This document shows, piece by piece, positions 54,321 through 62,371 of a stretch of DNA of 64,000 nt. Source of the DNA: Methanococcoides seepicolus. GTDB taxonomy: Archaea > Halobacteriota > Methanosarcinia > Methanosarcinales > Methanosarcinaceae. Where the stretch lies: contig NZ_JAGSOI010000003.1 of assembly GCF_023684405.1 (NCBI RefSeq), positions 27,616 through 91,615 of the forward strand. The letters are read 5' to 3'. The notes under the pieces are model-generated. The model had not been told where the DNA came from, ran no database searches, and saw only the letters and a program-made list of their open reading frames with translations. Made by a program: the position numbers and the translations under genes. The stretch's first letter is position 1. The number at the start of each line of letters is the position of its first letter.

Positions 54321-54740
54321 ATGATAAGAACCGCCACAAGGTCGGATCTGCCGGCAGTCGTAGATATAGAGAACCTGTCCTTTGCTGAGCCCTGGGACAT
54401 GCGTACATTCAGGTCTTATGTTCATCATCCCGGTTTTATTGTGTTCGAGGAAGATGGTTCGATCTGCGGGTATGCGATCCTTGTCGTAATAGCGGATGAT
54501 GCTCATCTGGCAAGTATTGCGATACATACGGAGTACAGGCGGATAAATATCGGTTCTTGTCTTTTAGATAGCTGCATGCTGCTTGCAAAGGTGAACTCTT
54601 TTCCTCTTGTACGGCTGGAAGTGAGGGAGAAGAACAAAACTGCACAGGATTTCTATCTTGCCAATGGGTTCGAGGCGGTAGCGACCATTCCTGACTATTA
54701 TCCTGACGATAATGCGATTGTTATGGAAAGGAGAACTTGA
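54321..54740 (+). CDS. rimI: RimI-like N-terminal acetyltransferase (GNAT)
   Basis: This is a protein of 139 residues. GNAT motifs: N-terminal RTATRSDLPAVVDIENLSFA, acetyl-CoA strand and loop HLASIAIHTEYRRINIGSCL and LVRLEVREKNKTAQDFYLAN, and the ending GFEAVATIPDYYPDDNAIVM are those of RimI/Ard1. It acetylates protein N-termini. The acetyl-CoA P-loop reads YRRINIGSCL, a modest deviation from RxxGxG/A. It is convergent with, and abuts, the next gene. Confidence 0.9.
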   Translation: MIRTATRSDLPAVVDIENLSFAEPWDMRTFRSYVHHPGFIVFEEDGSICGYAILVVIADDAHLASIAIHTEYRRINIGSCLLDSCMLLAKVNSFPLVRLEVREKNKTAQDFYLANGFEAVATIPDYYPDDNAIVMERRT

Positions 54741-55400
54741 TCATTTGCCAAAGCGGCGCTGTCTTTTTTGGTAATCCCTTATGATCCTAAGTATGTCCAT
54801 TCTTCTGAGGCCGTGCCAGTTCACATCGGTAAAATAGAGTTCAGAATAAGCGGATTGCCATAGAAGAAAATTCGAAAGGTGCTTTCCGCCTGCACGAATT
54901 ATAATGTCGGGCTCTTCGCGTACTGTCAAATGGGATTCGATGGTATTTTCATCGATGTCCGCAGGTCTCAATCTCTCATCTTTCACATCATGAAGGATGG
55001 AAGTGATCGCCTTTGTTATCTCGTTCTTTCCGCCAAATCCGACAGAGAAATGTACCCGGTGGGTGTCACCTACTTTCTTTTCGATAAGCTCTCCTTTTTC
55101 ATTGTATATGTCGAATCCAACATTTTCAGGCAAAGGGGCCATTATCTCTTTCAATTCATCCAAAAGCAGCGATACTATCTTTGTTTTTGCTTCTTCTTTA
55201 ACATCAAGGACATCCACGTAAATACTTATTATTTTGATCTCAAGGGCAAAACACCATTTCAGGAATGCACCCAGTTTCTCTTTTCCGCTATCATCAAGCA
55301 GATCGGATTCTGAAAGTATCATTGTGATATGTTCTGGTATTTGCCCTTGCATCCCGTTGATCTGGTTCAACAAGTATCGTTCGTAGAGTGCCCTTATCAT
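54741..55400 (-). CDS. cis-Prenyltransferase-like protein lacking the catalytic motif
   Basis: This is a protein of 219 residues, shorter than undecaprenyl diphosphate synthase (about 250). The C-terminal half is clearly of that family (VGFGGKNEITKAI, PDIIIRAGGKHLSNFLLWQS, AYSELYFTDVNW). The N-terminal MDGNGRWA motif with the catalytic Asp is absent: the equivalent place reads HITMILSESDLL. The RxGGExR segment reads RAGGKHLSNF, with the Glu and second Arg lost. This pattern resembles non-catalytic NgBR/Nus1 subunits of heteromeric cis-prenyltransferases, reported also from Methanosarcina mazei as far as I recall. Confidence 0.85.
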   Translation of the reverse strand: MIRALYERYLLNQINGMQGQIPEHITMILSESDLLDDSGKEKLGAFLKWCFALEIKIISIYVDVLDVKEEAKTKIVSLLLDELKEIMAPLPENVGFDIYNEKGELIEKKVGDTHRVHFSVGFGGKNEITKAITSILHDVKDERLRPADIDENTIESHLTVREEPDIIIRAGGKHLSNFLLWQSAYSELYFTDVNWHGLRRMDILRIIRDYQKRQRRFGK

Positions 55401-55441
55401 GTAACGCCAGCTTTATCCTTATTATTGAATGGAACTTGTAC

Positions 55442-56629
55442 TTATTTTGCAGTTGAGACTATCTTTACAACATCGCCGTTTTTCAGCTCATGCTTTTCTC
55501 CGAGTCTCATCTTTGTTTTTCCGTCAACAGCATAGAGGAACCGGTCTCCGATATCAGTGTGGACACGGTATGCCAGGTCGTGTGGGGTAGAACCTTTCTT
55601 CATGAGGAAAGCGTCAGGGAGCATTCTGTCGTTCTTGTCTGCCCATTTTCCTTCATCTTCCACCGGATATACCACTATCAGTTCAAGAAGGTCAAAAACG
55701 GCTCTGTTGATGCACTCCTGTATGCCGGCTCCACCGGTTCCTAGGGTGGTGATCATCTCTTTCAGGCTTTGAAGTCCTTTTTTCTGTGCTTCGTTGACCT
55801 TGTCGGAGATTATCTCGAAATCCATGTCTCCTGGGTTATAACTTATTATGCCGTTCTTTGCAGCTGATCTCAATGCAAGTTCTGCTGCAGCACTTGTGGG
55901 TACTACCATGATGTCAAGTTCTTCGAGAGCTTTTATGTTCTCCTCAGGCGCGACATCTATCTTGTTGGCTGCTATCATCGTAGGTTTGGTGATGGCACGT
56001 ATGGTCTCACAAAGCTTTGCCATATCTTCATCTGTCCACTGGGTGCATTCTTCAGGCATTTTGCAAGCAAGCAGGGCCTGGCGTGCTTGGGATTCATTGA
56101 CACCTGCACCCAGGAGCTGGTCTGAAACGGCCTGTTCCATCTTCATGCCTTCGGCCCTTATCTTTCGTGAAAGCTTGTCCCAGTTCTTTTTCAGGATACC
56201 TGTCATCCACATTGCTATCTCGCGGTTCAGGAAGTTAACATCCTCCAGTGGATCGTGCTCTCCTATGTCCACAGGGTTTCCTTCGATATCTGTGCCTCCG
56301 GATGCGTCTATTACGTGTATTATGGCCTGTGCCTGTCTAAGCTCGTCAAGGAACGTATTACCAAGGCCGCGTCCCATGTGTGCATCGGGTACAAGTCCTG
56401 CGACGTCTATGATCTCAATAGGTACGTACCTTATACCGTCCTGACAGTTGCCACAGCGTTTGTCCCGTTCTGTGCATGGGCAGACTGCCCTTACATAAGT
56501 TACTCCTTTGTTCGCATTGATTGTGGTGAACGGATAATTCGCTATCTCGACATCTGCAAGGGTAGCAGCTTTGAAAAAAGTTGATTTACCTGCATTTGGT
56601 TTTCCTGCAAGGCCTATGGTCATTGACAT
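55442..56629 (-). CDS. YchF/Obg-type GTPase with TGS domain
   Basis: This is a protein of 395 residues. G1 (GKPNAGKSTFFKAA), G3 (DVAGLVPDAHMGRG) and a C-terminal TGS domain (PHDLAYRVHTDIGDRFLYAV) mark the YchF group, which associates with ribosomes. Bacterial and human YchF prefer ATP because G4 is NMxE-like; here G4 reads NKID, the normal guanine-specific form, so GTP is the likely nucleotide despite the usual 'ATPase YchF' name. A CPCTERDKRCGNC segment may bind metal. It is divergent from the tRNA-Arg gene. Confidence 0.93.
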   Translation of the reverse strand: MSMTIGLAGKPNAGKSTFFKAATLADVEIANYPFTTINANKGVTYVRAVCPCTERDKRCGNCQDGIRYVPIEIIDVAGLVPDAHMGRGLGNTFLDELRQAQAIIHVIDASGGTDIEGNPVDIGEHDPLEDVNFLNREIAMWMTGILKKNWDKLSRKIRAEGMKMEQAVSDQLLGAGVNESQARQALLACKMPEECTQWTDEDMAKLCETIRAITKPTMIAANKIDVAPEENIKALEELDIMVVPTSAAAELALRSAAKNGIISYNPGDMDFEIISDKVNEAQKKGLQSLKEMITTLGTGGAGIQECINRAVFDLLELIVVYPVEDEGKWADKNDRMLPDAFLMKKGSTPHDLAYRVHTDIGDRFLYAVDGKTKMRLGEKHELKNGDVVKIVSTAK

Positions 56630-56694
56630 GCTTTACCAATCATCCTTGAAGCATTTAACTTTTGTTAATGGGAGCCAGGCAATGGAAATGCTTT

Positions 56695-56736
56695 ATGAAG
56701 TTGCTTCTATGAAGTTGCTTCTATGAAGTTGCTTCT
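56695..56736. repeat. Three tandem copies of a 14-bp unit
   Basis: ATGAAGTTGCTTCT is repeated three times without change (56695-56708, 56709-56722, 56723-56736), then ATGAG. Each unit contains the inverted repeat GAAG-TTG-CTTC. It lies about 10 bp upstream of the tRNA-Arg TATA box, in the region divergent from ychF. It may be a binding array or a replication-slippage product. Confidence 0.8.
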
Positions 56737-56746
56737 ATGAGTAATG

Positions 56747-56754
56747 TTTATATT
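56747..56754 (+). promoter_or_regulatory. TATA box of the tRNA-Arg gene
   Basis: TTTATATT lies 32-39 bp upstream of the mature 5' end of the tRNA, a normal distance for a short trimmed 5' leader in archaea. Confidence 0.55.
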
Positions 56755-56785
56755 GCAGGAAGTTATTAGGAAGTCTGTCTAACTT

Positions 56786-56857
56786 GTCTCGGTAGGGTAG
56801 AGGATATCCTTGGGGCTTGCGGAGCCTTAGACCCGAGTTCGATTCTCGGTCGGGACG
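56786..56857 (+). tRNA. tRNA-Arg (anticodon GCG)
   Basis: The acceptor stem GTCTCGG (56786-56792) pairs with TCGGGAC (56850-56856) with two G-T pairs; the discriminator is G857. The T arm is CCGAG-TTCGATT-CTCGG (56833-56849). The anticodon stem GGGGC/GCCTT (56812-56816, 56824-56828) ends in two G-T pairs and has the loop TTGCGGA, so the anticodon is GCG (56819-56821), reading CGC/CGU arginine codons. No intron; CCA is not encoded directly after the discriminator. A weak hairpin TACTC/GAGTA with T tract follows at 56888-56907. Confidence 0.88.
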
Positions 56858-57280
56858 TACCAGATCTATTTGGAAGTCAAAGACTTTTACTCTGCTTGGA
56901 GTATTTTAATTAACTTCAAGCGGGGTCTTGTTTTATATCAATTTAATCATGAAGCTTGTAAGTTACAAGTTCATAAACGTGCTGATCTTCATAACTGCCA
57001 GTTTGTTTACGCAGGATCCGTTTTTTGTCATTGTTATTATTGCCTGTCCGGTAAAGCACATGTAATGGTGGTTTGCGATCATCGCCATCACAGTGTAATG
57101 TGGTTTTGGGTCGCTTCACTTATTTTTCAGTTTATCACATACTTTTCTACATTCTAATACTGGTTATACTTATATAGAAGTTCATTCATTTAGAACGAAC
57201 AGATTGAGCACATAATGTGTAATATCTCAAATATTCAAATAATTGATTTTCTTTATCAATGCTATTAAGGAGGTCTAAAT
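56858..57280. other. 423-bp intergenic region between tRNA-Arg and the thermosome gene
   Basis: It contains the small tRNA terminator hairpin (56888-56903). A 95-codon plus frame (56870-57157) starts with TTG, has no Shine-Dalgarno and unusual composition, and is not accepted. The thermosome promoter TATA (CTTATATAG, 57169-57177) lies near the end, predicting an 80-nt leader to the coding region. Confidence 0.5.
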
Positions 57281-58897
57281 ATCACACCAAATCTGAGAAT
57301 TCAGGGCAGGGATGCACAAAGTAACAATATCCTTGCAGGAAAGGCAGTTGCAAGTGCAGTCCGCACAACACTTGGTCCTAAGGGAATGGACAAGATGCTT
57401 GTGGACTCCATGGGTGACATTGTTATCACAAACGATGGTGCTACCATCTTGAAGGAAATGGATATCCAGCACCCTGCAGCTAAGATGATCGTGGAAGTAT
57501 CCAAGACACAGGATGCTGAGGTCGGGGACGGAACAACTACTGTTGCAGTTCTTTCTGGAGAATTGCTTTCAAAGGCAGAAGAACTTATCATGAAGGGAGT
57601 CCACCCAACCATCATATCCGAAGGTTACAGACATGCTGCAGAGAAATGCCGTGAGATCCTGGAAACTATCACTATTGCTATTTCTCCAGACGATGAAGCG
57701 GCTCTGATAAAGATCGCTGGAACAGCTATCACCGGAAAGGGCGCTGAGTCATACAAAGAGACGCTCTCAGCTCTTACGGTCAAAGCAGTTCGTTCAATAG
57801 TCGAAGAGGAAGAGGGTGGCTTTAAGGTCAATGTCCTTGAGAACATCAAGATCGAGAAGCGCGCAGGCGGAAGCATTGATGATTCCGAGCTTGTAGATGG
57901 TCTTGTAATTGACAAGGAACGCTCACACCCAAATATGCCTGAGAAGGTAGAGAACGCAAAGATCCTTCTGTTAAGCTGCCCTGTCGAGTTCAGAAAGACC
58001 GAGATGGACTCTGAGATCAAGATCACATCCCCGGGCCAGATGCAGTTGTTCCTGGACCAGGAAGAGAAAATGATGAAGGAGATGGCTGAGAAGGTCATCG
58101 CAAGCGGCGCAAATGTGGTATTCTGCCAGAAAGGTATCGATGATATGGCACAGTACTACATCGAGAAAGCAGGTATCTATGCTGTCAGAAGGGTAAAGAA
58201 GAGCGATCTTAAGAGACTCAACAAGGTAACCGGTGGAACAATTATCCAGGACCTTGATCAGATCACTACTGCAGATGTAGGCACAGCAGGTCTGGTGGAG
58301 GAGAAAGAAGTAAAGGGCGGCAAGATGACCTATGTTACAGGTTGCCAGAACTCCAAGGCTGTTACAGTACTTCTCCACGGCGGTACCGAACACGTTGTCG
58401 ATTCACTTGATCGTGCATTGAACGATGCTTTGCATGTTGTCGGTGTTGTCATCGAAGATGGCAAGATCGTGGTCGGTGGCGGTTCATCTGAGATCGAACT
58501 TTCACTCAGACTCAGTGAGTATGCATCCACTCTCAAGGGAAGGGAGCAGCTTGCTGTCAGCAAGTTTGCAGAAGCTCTTGAAGTGATCCCTGAGGCACTC
58601 GCAGAGAATGCAGGTCTTGACCCAATTGACATGATGGTGGAACTACGTTCCCAGCATGAGAAGGGTAACAAGAACGCAGGTCTTAATGTTTACACTGGCG
58701 AGGTAGTCGACATGTGGGAAAACGATGTGATCGAGCCACTCCGAATAAAGACCCAGGCTATAAACGCTGCAATGGAAGCAACTGTCATGATCCTCAGGAT
58801 CGATGATGTCGTAGCTTCAACTGGCAGCGCGAACCAGGGTATGGGTCCTGGCGGTCTGCCTGACATGCCTGACCTTGATATGGACGCTGCATACTGA
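57281..58897 (+). CDS. Thermosome (group II chaperonin) subunit with non-canonical start codon
   Basis: This is a protein of about 538 residues. Chaperonin signatures are complete: [64 protein letters not shown] and [20 protein letters not shown]. The homologous N-terminal region ([20 protein letters not shown]) lies upstream of the first in-frame ATG (57386), so that ATG is internal. Between the upstream stop (57266) and 57386 there is no ATG, GTG or TTG in frame. A strong GGAGGT (57269-57274) sits exactly 6 nt before ATC at 57281, which I take as the start. The C-terminus lacks the usual GGM repeat. Confidence 0.9.
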   Translation: MTPNLRIQGRDAQSNNILAGKAVASAVRTTLGPKGMDKMLVDSMGDIVITNDGATILKEMDIQHPAAKMIVEVSKTQDAEVGDGTTTVAVLSGELLSKAEELIMKGVHPTIISEGYRHAAEKCREILETITIAISPDDEAALIKIAGTAITGKGAESYKETLSALTVKAVRSIVEEEEGGFKVNVLENIKIEKRAGGSIDDSELVDGLVIDKERSHPNMPEKVENAKILLLSCPVEFRKTEMDSEIKITSPGQMQLFLDQEEKMMKEMAEKVIASGANVVFCQKGIDDMAQYYIEKAGIYAVRRVKKSDLKRLNKVTGGTIIQDLDQITTADVGTAGLVEEKEVKGGKMTYVTGCQNSKAVTVLLHGGTEHVVDSLDRALNDALHVVGVVIEDGKIVVGGGSSEIELSLRLSEYASTLKGREQLAVSKFAEALEVIPEALAENAGLDPIDMMVELRSQHEKGNKNAGLNVYTGEVVDMWENDVIEPLRIKTQAINAAMEATVMILRIDDVVASTGSANQGMGPGGLPDMPDLDMDAAY

Positions 58898-58919
58898 GTC
58901 CATTTCAAAACCTTACTAC

Positions 58920-58953
58920 GTGCCGGTCTTGCCGGCACATTCTATCTTTTTTC
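58920..58953 (+). terminator. Terminator after the thermosome gene
   Basis: GTGCCGG (58920-58926) pairs perfectly with CCGGCAC (58932-58938) around TCTTG, followed by ATTCTATCTTTTTT. It lies 23 bp after the stop. Confidence 0.75.
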
Positions 58954-59036
58954 ACTGCTTTTTACTAAATATCTGTTTTACTGAAAGTTTGGGATAATCG
59001 TAAGCTATTTATCAAATGTTAACCACTCAACGAACC

Positions 59037-59594
59037 ATGGTTAACAGCAATAAACATCCAGGACCTGATATGGTAAGTTCAAATACGGATATCAGAAAAA
59101 TGGTATATGCCTCGTTATTTGCAGCACTGACCTCTATCGGTGCCTACATCACTGTCCCTCTTGGTCCTATCCCGTTCACTCTTCAGATGGTATTCGTTCT
59201 GATGGCAGGCGCAATGCTTGGCAGTAAATGGGGTGGGCTAAGTATGGTAGTTTATGTTCTTCTCGGTATTGCCGGCTTGCCCGTATTCTCCAACGGCGGT
59301 TCCGGTCTCGGTGTCATCCTTGGTCCTACTGGGGGATACCTCATAGGTTTCATCGCAGCGGCATTCATCATTGGTTATCTCTTTGAGATGAACGGCTGCA
59401 ATAATTTATTGAAGAACGGTATCTTTGTAACTATCGGTTCCGTTGTCATCTTCTGTTTCGGCCTGGCTCATCTGATGATAGTTGCAGATATGTCATTCAT
59501 GCAGGCGGTAACTGTGGGTTTCCTCCCATTCATTCTGCCCGGCATTGTAAAGATCGCAGTTGCAACGGGCATTGCGACAAAATACAAAATATGA
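59037..59594 (+). CDS. bioY: Biotin transporter substrate-binding component BioY
   Basis: This is a protein of 185 residues with about six membrane helices. BioY motifs are present: GPIPFTLQMVFVLMAGAMLG, GLPVFSNGGSGLGVILGPTG and GGYLIGFIAAAFIIGYL. It binds biotin as the S component of an ECF transporter. A TATA-like CTATTTATC at about 59005-59013 places transcription start near 59037, so this ATG (leaderless) is chosen over that at 59016. Two ATPase genes and a T component follow at once, a complete module. Confidence 0.92.
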   Translation: MVNSNKHPGPDMVSSNTDIRKMVYASLFAALTSIGAYITVPLGPIPFTLQMVFVLMAGAMLGSKWGGLSMVVYVLLGIAGLPVFSNGGSGLGVILGPTGGYLIGFIAAAFIIGYLFEMNGCNNLLKNGIFVTIGSVVIFCFGLAHLMIVADMSFMQAVTVGFLPFILPGIVKIAVATGIATKYKI

Positions 59595-59611
59595 TCTGAA
59601 AAGGTACTCTA

Positions 59612-60421
59612 ATGATAGAGCTAAAGGGTGTAAGTTACATCTATCCGAATGGTAATAAAGTGCTTGATGACATCTATATTCGGATAGAAAATGGGTCATT
59701 CACAACCATTCTTGGCGATAATGGTAGTGGTAAATCCACTCTCATACGTCACATGAACGGGCTTTTGAAGCCTTCTCAGGGAGTCGTATCTGTATGTGGG
59801 ATGGATACTGCATCTCCTGCAGATATCTGGAAGATACGACAAACGGTCGGGATGGTCTTTCAGGACCCTCACTCTCAGGCAGTGGGTGCAACAGTTGAAG
59901 AGGATGTTGCATTCGGCCCTGAGAACCTTGCACTGGAGAGCGATGAGATAAGACTGCGTGTTACAAATGCCATTGCAAATGTAGGGTTGGAATGTCTTGA
60001 AGACTCTCTTCTCATGTCCTTAAGTGGGGGACAATTACAGAAAACAGCGATTGCCGGGGTTCTGGCGATGGTCCCTGAGATACTGATATTCGATGAAGTG
60101 ACTTCCATGCTGGATTCGGATTCACGTTCTCAGATCATTGACATTGTACGGCAGCTCAACAAAAGGGGAAAGACCGTGGTCTATGTAACGCATCATATGG
60201 AAGAAGCTTTGTTTGCTGATAGGGTCATCGTACTTGAAAATGGTTATATTGCAAGTGACGGCACACCTTGGGATGTATTTCGTGAGATATATGCATCAGG
60301 TAGAAAAGTTCCTCCACATCTGGAACTTGCCTTCAGATTACAGGACGCAGGTATGATCTCCCCTGACGTGTTCCCTATGGATGCTTTATCCTTGAAGGAG
60401 GAAATATGTCCATCGAGGTGA
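59612..60421 (+). CDS. ecfA1: ECF transporter ATP-binding subunit A1
   Basis: This is a protein of 269 residues. Walker A (GDNGSGKSTLIRHMNG), Q-loop (GMVFQDPHSQAVGATVEEDV), signature (SLSGGQLQKTAIAGVL), Walker B (ILIFDEVTSMLD) and H-loop (VYVTHHMEE) are intact. Note that Walker B carries Glu followed by Val instead of Pro (DEVTSML). It is 17 bp after bioY and overlaps ecfA2 by 16 nt. It supplies energy for biotin uptake. Confidence 0.94.
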   Translation: MIELKGVSYIYPNGNKVLDDIYIRIENGSFTTILGDNGSGKSTLIRHMNGLLKPSQGVVSVCGMDTASPADIWKIRQTVGMVFQDPHSQAVGATVEEDVAFGPENLALESDEIRLRVTNAIANVGLECLEDSLLMSLSGGQLQKTAIAGVLAMVPEILIFDEVTSMLDSDSRSQIIDIVRQLNKRGKTVVYVTHHMEEALFADRVIVLENGYIASDGTPWDVFREIYASGRKVPPHLELAFRLQDAGMISPDVFPMDALSLKEEICPSR

Positions 60422-61224
60422 ATGGGCTGCATTTCTCATATGGGAATGGAAAAAAAAGGCTCACGATATTGAAGGATGTGACCTTTTCAGTGGGTAAAGG
60501 TGAGTTTGTCGGTATCATTGGTAACGTTGGTTGTGGCAAGACAACTCTCATCAAGCATCTCAATGGGCTGTTGGTCCCACTATCTGGAAATGTGACCGTG
60601 GACGGGTTTGCATCTTCAAAAAAAGAGGTATGCAGAAAGGTCGGTGTCCTGTTCCAACAGCCTTCAAAACAATTGTTCTGCAAGACAGTTTTTGAGGATA
60701 TTGCTTACGGTCCCTCGAATTTTGGTATGAAAGGGGATGAATTGGAACATTGTGTACATGACGCAATTGAAAAAGTAGGTCTTAGTTCCGATATTCTTGG
60801 AAGTTCCCCTTTTAGTCTGAGCGGGGGAGAAATGAGACTTGTGGCTCTTGCCGGTGTTCTTTCATCATCACCTGACTATCTGGTCCTTGATGAACCTACA
60901 TCAGGGCTGAGCACATTCTACAAGGAACGCCTGTTCAAAACACTTGAGCTGCTCAGACAAAATGGTGTGGGTATTGTGCTGGTCTCCCATCATCTTGAAG
61001 ATGTTCTCGGTGTGGCTGATAAGATCGTATATCTGACTGAAGGTAAGATGGTCTTTGAGGGTACTCCTGAAGAATATCTAAGCTCACTGTCCCTCCCGGC
61101 TCCGGAGATTACCGTACTCATGAGGGAATTGAGCTCTTCCGGCCTGGCTGTAAAGAAAACGGTCTTTTCCGTGGAAGATGCTTTCAATGAGATCGTTGGA
61201 GCATTGTCGGAAAAAAGGGGCTGA
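60406..61224 (+). CDS. ecfA2: ECF transporter ATP-binding subunit A2
   Basis: This is a protein of 272 residues. Walker A reads GNVGCGKTTLIKHLNG, signature SLSGGEMRLVALAGVL, Walker B YLVLDEPTSGLS and H-loop LVSHHLED. In the signature the third position after GGE is Met-Arg, a mild deviation. It starts within the end of ecfA1 behind GGAGGA (16-nt overlap), so A1 and A2 are made together and likely form a heterodimer. Confidence 0.93.
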   Translation: MSIEVNGLHFSYGNGKKRLTILKDVTFSVGKGEFVGIIGNVGCGKTTLIKHLNGLLVPLSGNVTVDGFASSKKEVCRKVGVLFQQPSKQLFCKTVFEDIAYGPSNFGMKGDELEHCVHDAIEKVGLSSDILGSSPFSLSGGEMRLVALAGVLSSSPDYLVLDEPTSGLSTFYKERLFKTLELLRQNGVGIVLVSHHLEDVLGVADKIVYLTEGKMVFEGTPEEYLSSLSLPAPEITVLMRELSSSGLAVKKTVFSVEDAFNEIVGALSEKRG

Positions 61225-61228
61225 TCAG

Positions 61229-61996
61229 GTGGAAGGTTTCTTATTCTCCTATGTTGCAGGCAAGTCGATCCTTCACGGACTTGATCCGCGTGTCAAGATA
61301 TTTTCGGTAATGTGTCTAAGTATTCTCATATTCAAATCATCTGCCCTTGTTGATCTCCTCGTATTTGCATTGCTTTTTGTAGGGCTTACGATCCTCGCAG
61401 GTTCCGGCTTATCGGGTATAATGTCAGTTCGGCCGTTGTTACCTATCTTTGTCTTTATTTTCCTGATCCATTCCTTCTTCACCGAAGGTGCGGCTTTGTT
61501 CAATTCTCAATTCTCACCAACCTATGAGGGGCTCTTGAAAGGTTCGTTGGTCACCGTAAGGTTCGTCCTCTTAATTCTCTATGGCTCTTTGTTGACCTCG
61601 ACCACAAGACCGGCGGTGATAACTGCCGGGATTGAAAGAATACTTCGTCCGCTTCCTTTGAGGCGGGTGGGTGTGACCTCTTTCGAGATAGCGACTATGA
61701 TGTCTCTAGCCCTTTATTTTGTGCCTCATCTGCTGTGGTATGCGGGGCAGATAAAGGATTCCCAGCTGTCGCGTGGTTCAAAGTACAGGCGTAATCCCAT
61801 CTCTGGGACCCTTTCGCTTGCAATACCGGTATTGAAAGGTTCCATGAGAATGGCCGATGATGTGGCGATGGCAATGGAAAGCAGGTGCTATCAGGGAAAT
61901 TTTCGCACCTCTTTGTTCGAGCTGAAAATGACCGCACGTGATGTTTTGGTCTGTTCGGTCGTTCTGGGTGTGACGGCATTAGTATTATATGCATGA
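61229..61996 (+). CDS. ecfT: ECF transporter transmembrane subunit T
   Basis: This is a protein of about 255 residues starting with GTG at 61229, 4 bp after the ecfA2 stop; the frame open to 61178 overlaps ecfA2. It has about five membrane helices and the two cytoplasmic Ala/Ser-Arg-Gly coupling motifs that dock on the ATPases (LSRGSKYRRNP and AMESRCYQG). Completes the bioY-ecfA1-ecfA2-ecfT module. Confidence 0.9.
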   Translation: MEGFLFSYVAGKSILHGLDPRVKIFSVMCLSILIFKSSALVDLLVFALLFVGLTILAGSGLSGIMSVRPLLPIFVFIFLIHSFFTEGAALFNSQFSPTYEGLLKGSLVTVRFVLLILYGSLLTSTTRPAVITAGIERILRPLPLRRVGVTSFEIATMMSLALYFVPHLLWYAGQIKDSQLSRGSKYRRNPISGTLSLAIPVLKGSMRMADDVAMAMESRCYQGNFRTSLFELKMTARDVLVCSVVLGVTALVLYA

Positions 61997-62014
61997 GCAT
62001 ATGTTCATACGTTC

Positions 62015-62371
62015 ATGCAAAGCGATGCTTCCTGTGAGCGTGTTGATAAAGATGCCATTGATGCGATAGTCTCTCATCTTCCAGATGAGGATGCGATACT
62101 GAGGATATCCAATATATTCCATGCTTTACAATCGGAACCCCGATTAACAACAATGTACCTTCTCCTTGAGAAGGACATGTGTGTATGTGAACTGGAGCAT
62201 GCCCTGGGGATGACTCAATCTGCCATCTCTCACAATCTTCGCACCCTTCGCCAGCTTGACCTTGTCAGGGTCAGGAAAGACGGGCGTTTTGCAGTTTATT
62301 CAGTTGCTGATGAGCACGTAAGAGCACTGCTCGAACTATCCCGCAGTCACGCTGTGGGGTGTGTTCAATGA
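62015..62371 (+). CDS. ArsR/SmtB-family metal-responsive repressor
   Basis: This is a protein of 118 residues. The winged helix (SEPRLTTMYLLLEKDMCVCE and LGMTQSAISHNLRTLRQLDL) is that of ArsR, and CVCE in helix 3 is the classical thiol metal site for As(III), Cd or Pb. Additional Cys (SCERVD near the N-terminus, GCVQ at the C-terminus) and His (SRSHAVGC) could add ligands. Its stop overlaps the efflux gene start (ATGA), so it probably regulates its own operon. Confidence 0.92.
   Translation: MQSDASCERVDKDAIDAIVSHLPDEDAILRISNIFHALQSEPRLTTMYLLLEKDMCVCELEHALGMTQSAISHNLRTLRQLDLVRVRKDGRFAVYSVADEHVRALLELSRSHAVGCVQ

Noticed and set aside
56786..56857. Integration site at the tRNA-Arg gene
   Set aside because: No integrase, duplicated tRNA 3' end or phage-like gene is found downstream; the flanking genes are housekeeping genes.
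56963..57088. 41-codon minus-strand frame (MAMIANHHYMCFTGQAIITM...) in the same gap
   Set aside because: It looks mildly protein-like but has no Shine-Dalgarno or promoter that I can see and is too short to judge without homologues.
56870..57157. 95-codon plus-strand frame between tRNA-Arg and the thermosome gene
   Set aside because: It starts at TTG without Shine-Dalgarno, overlaps the tRNA terminator hairpin, is rich in Cys/His/Phe in an unnatural way and matches no family I know.
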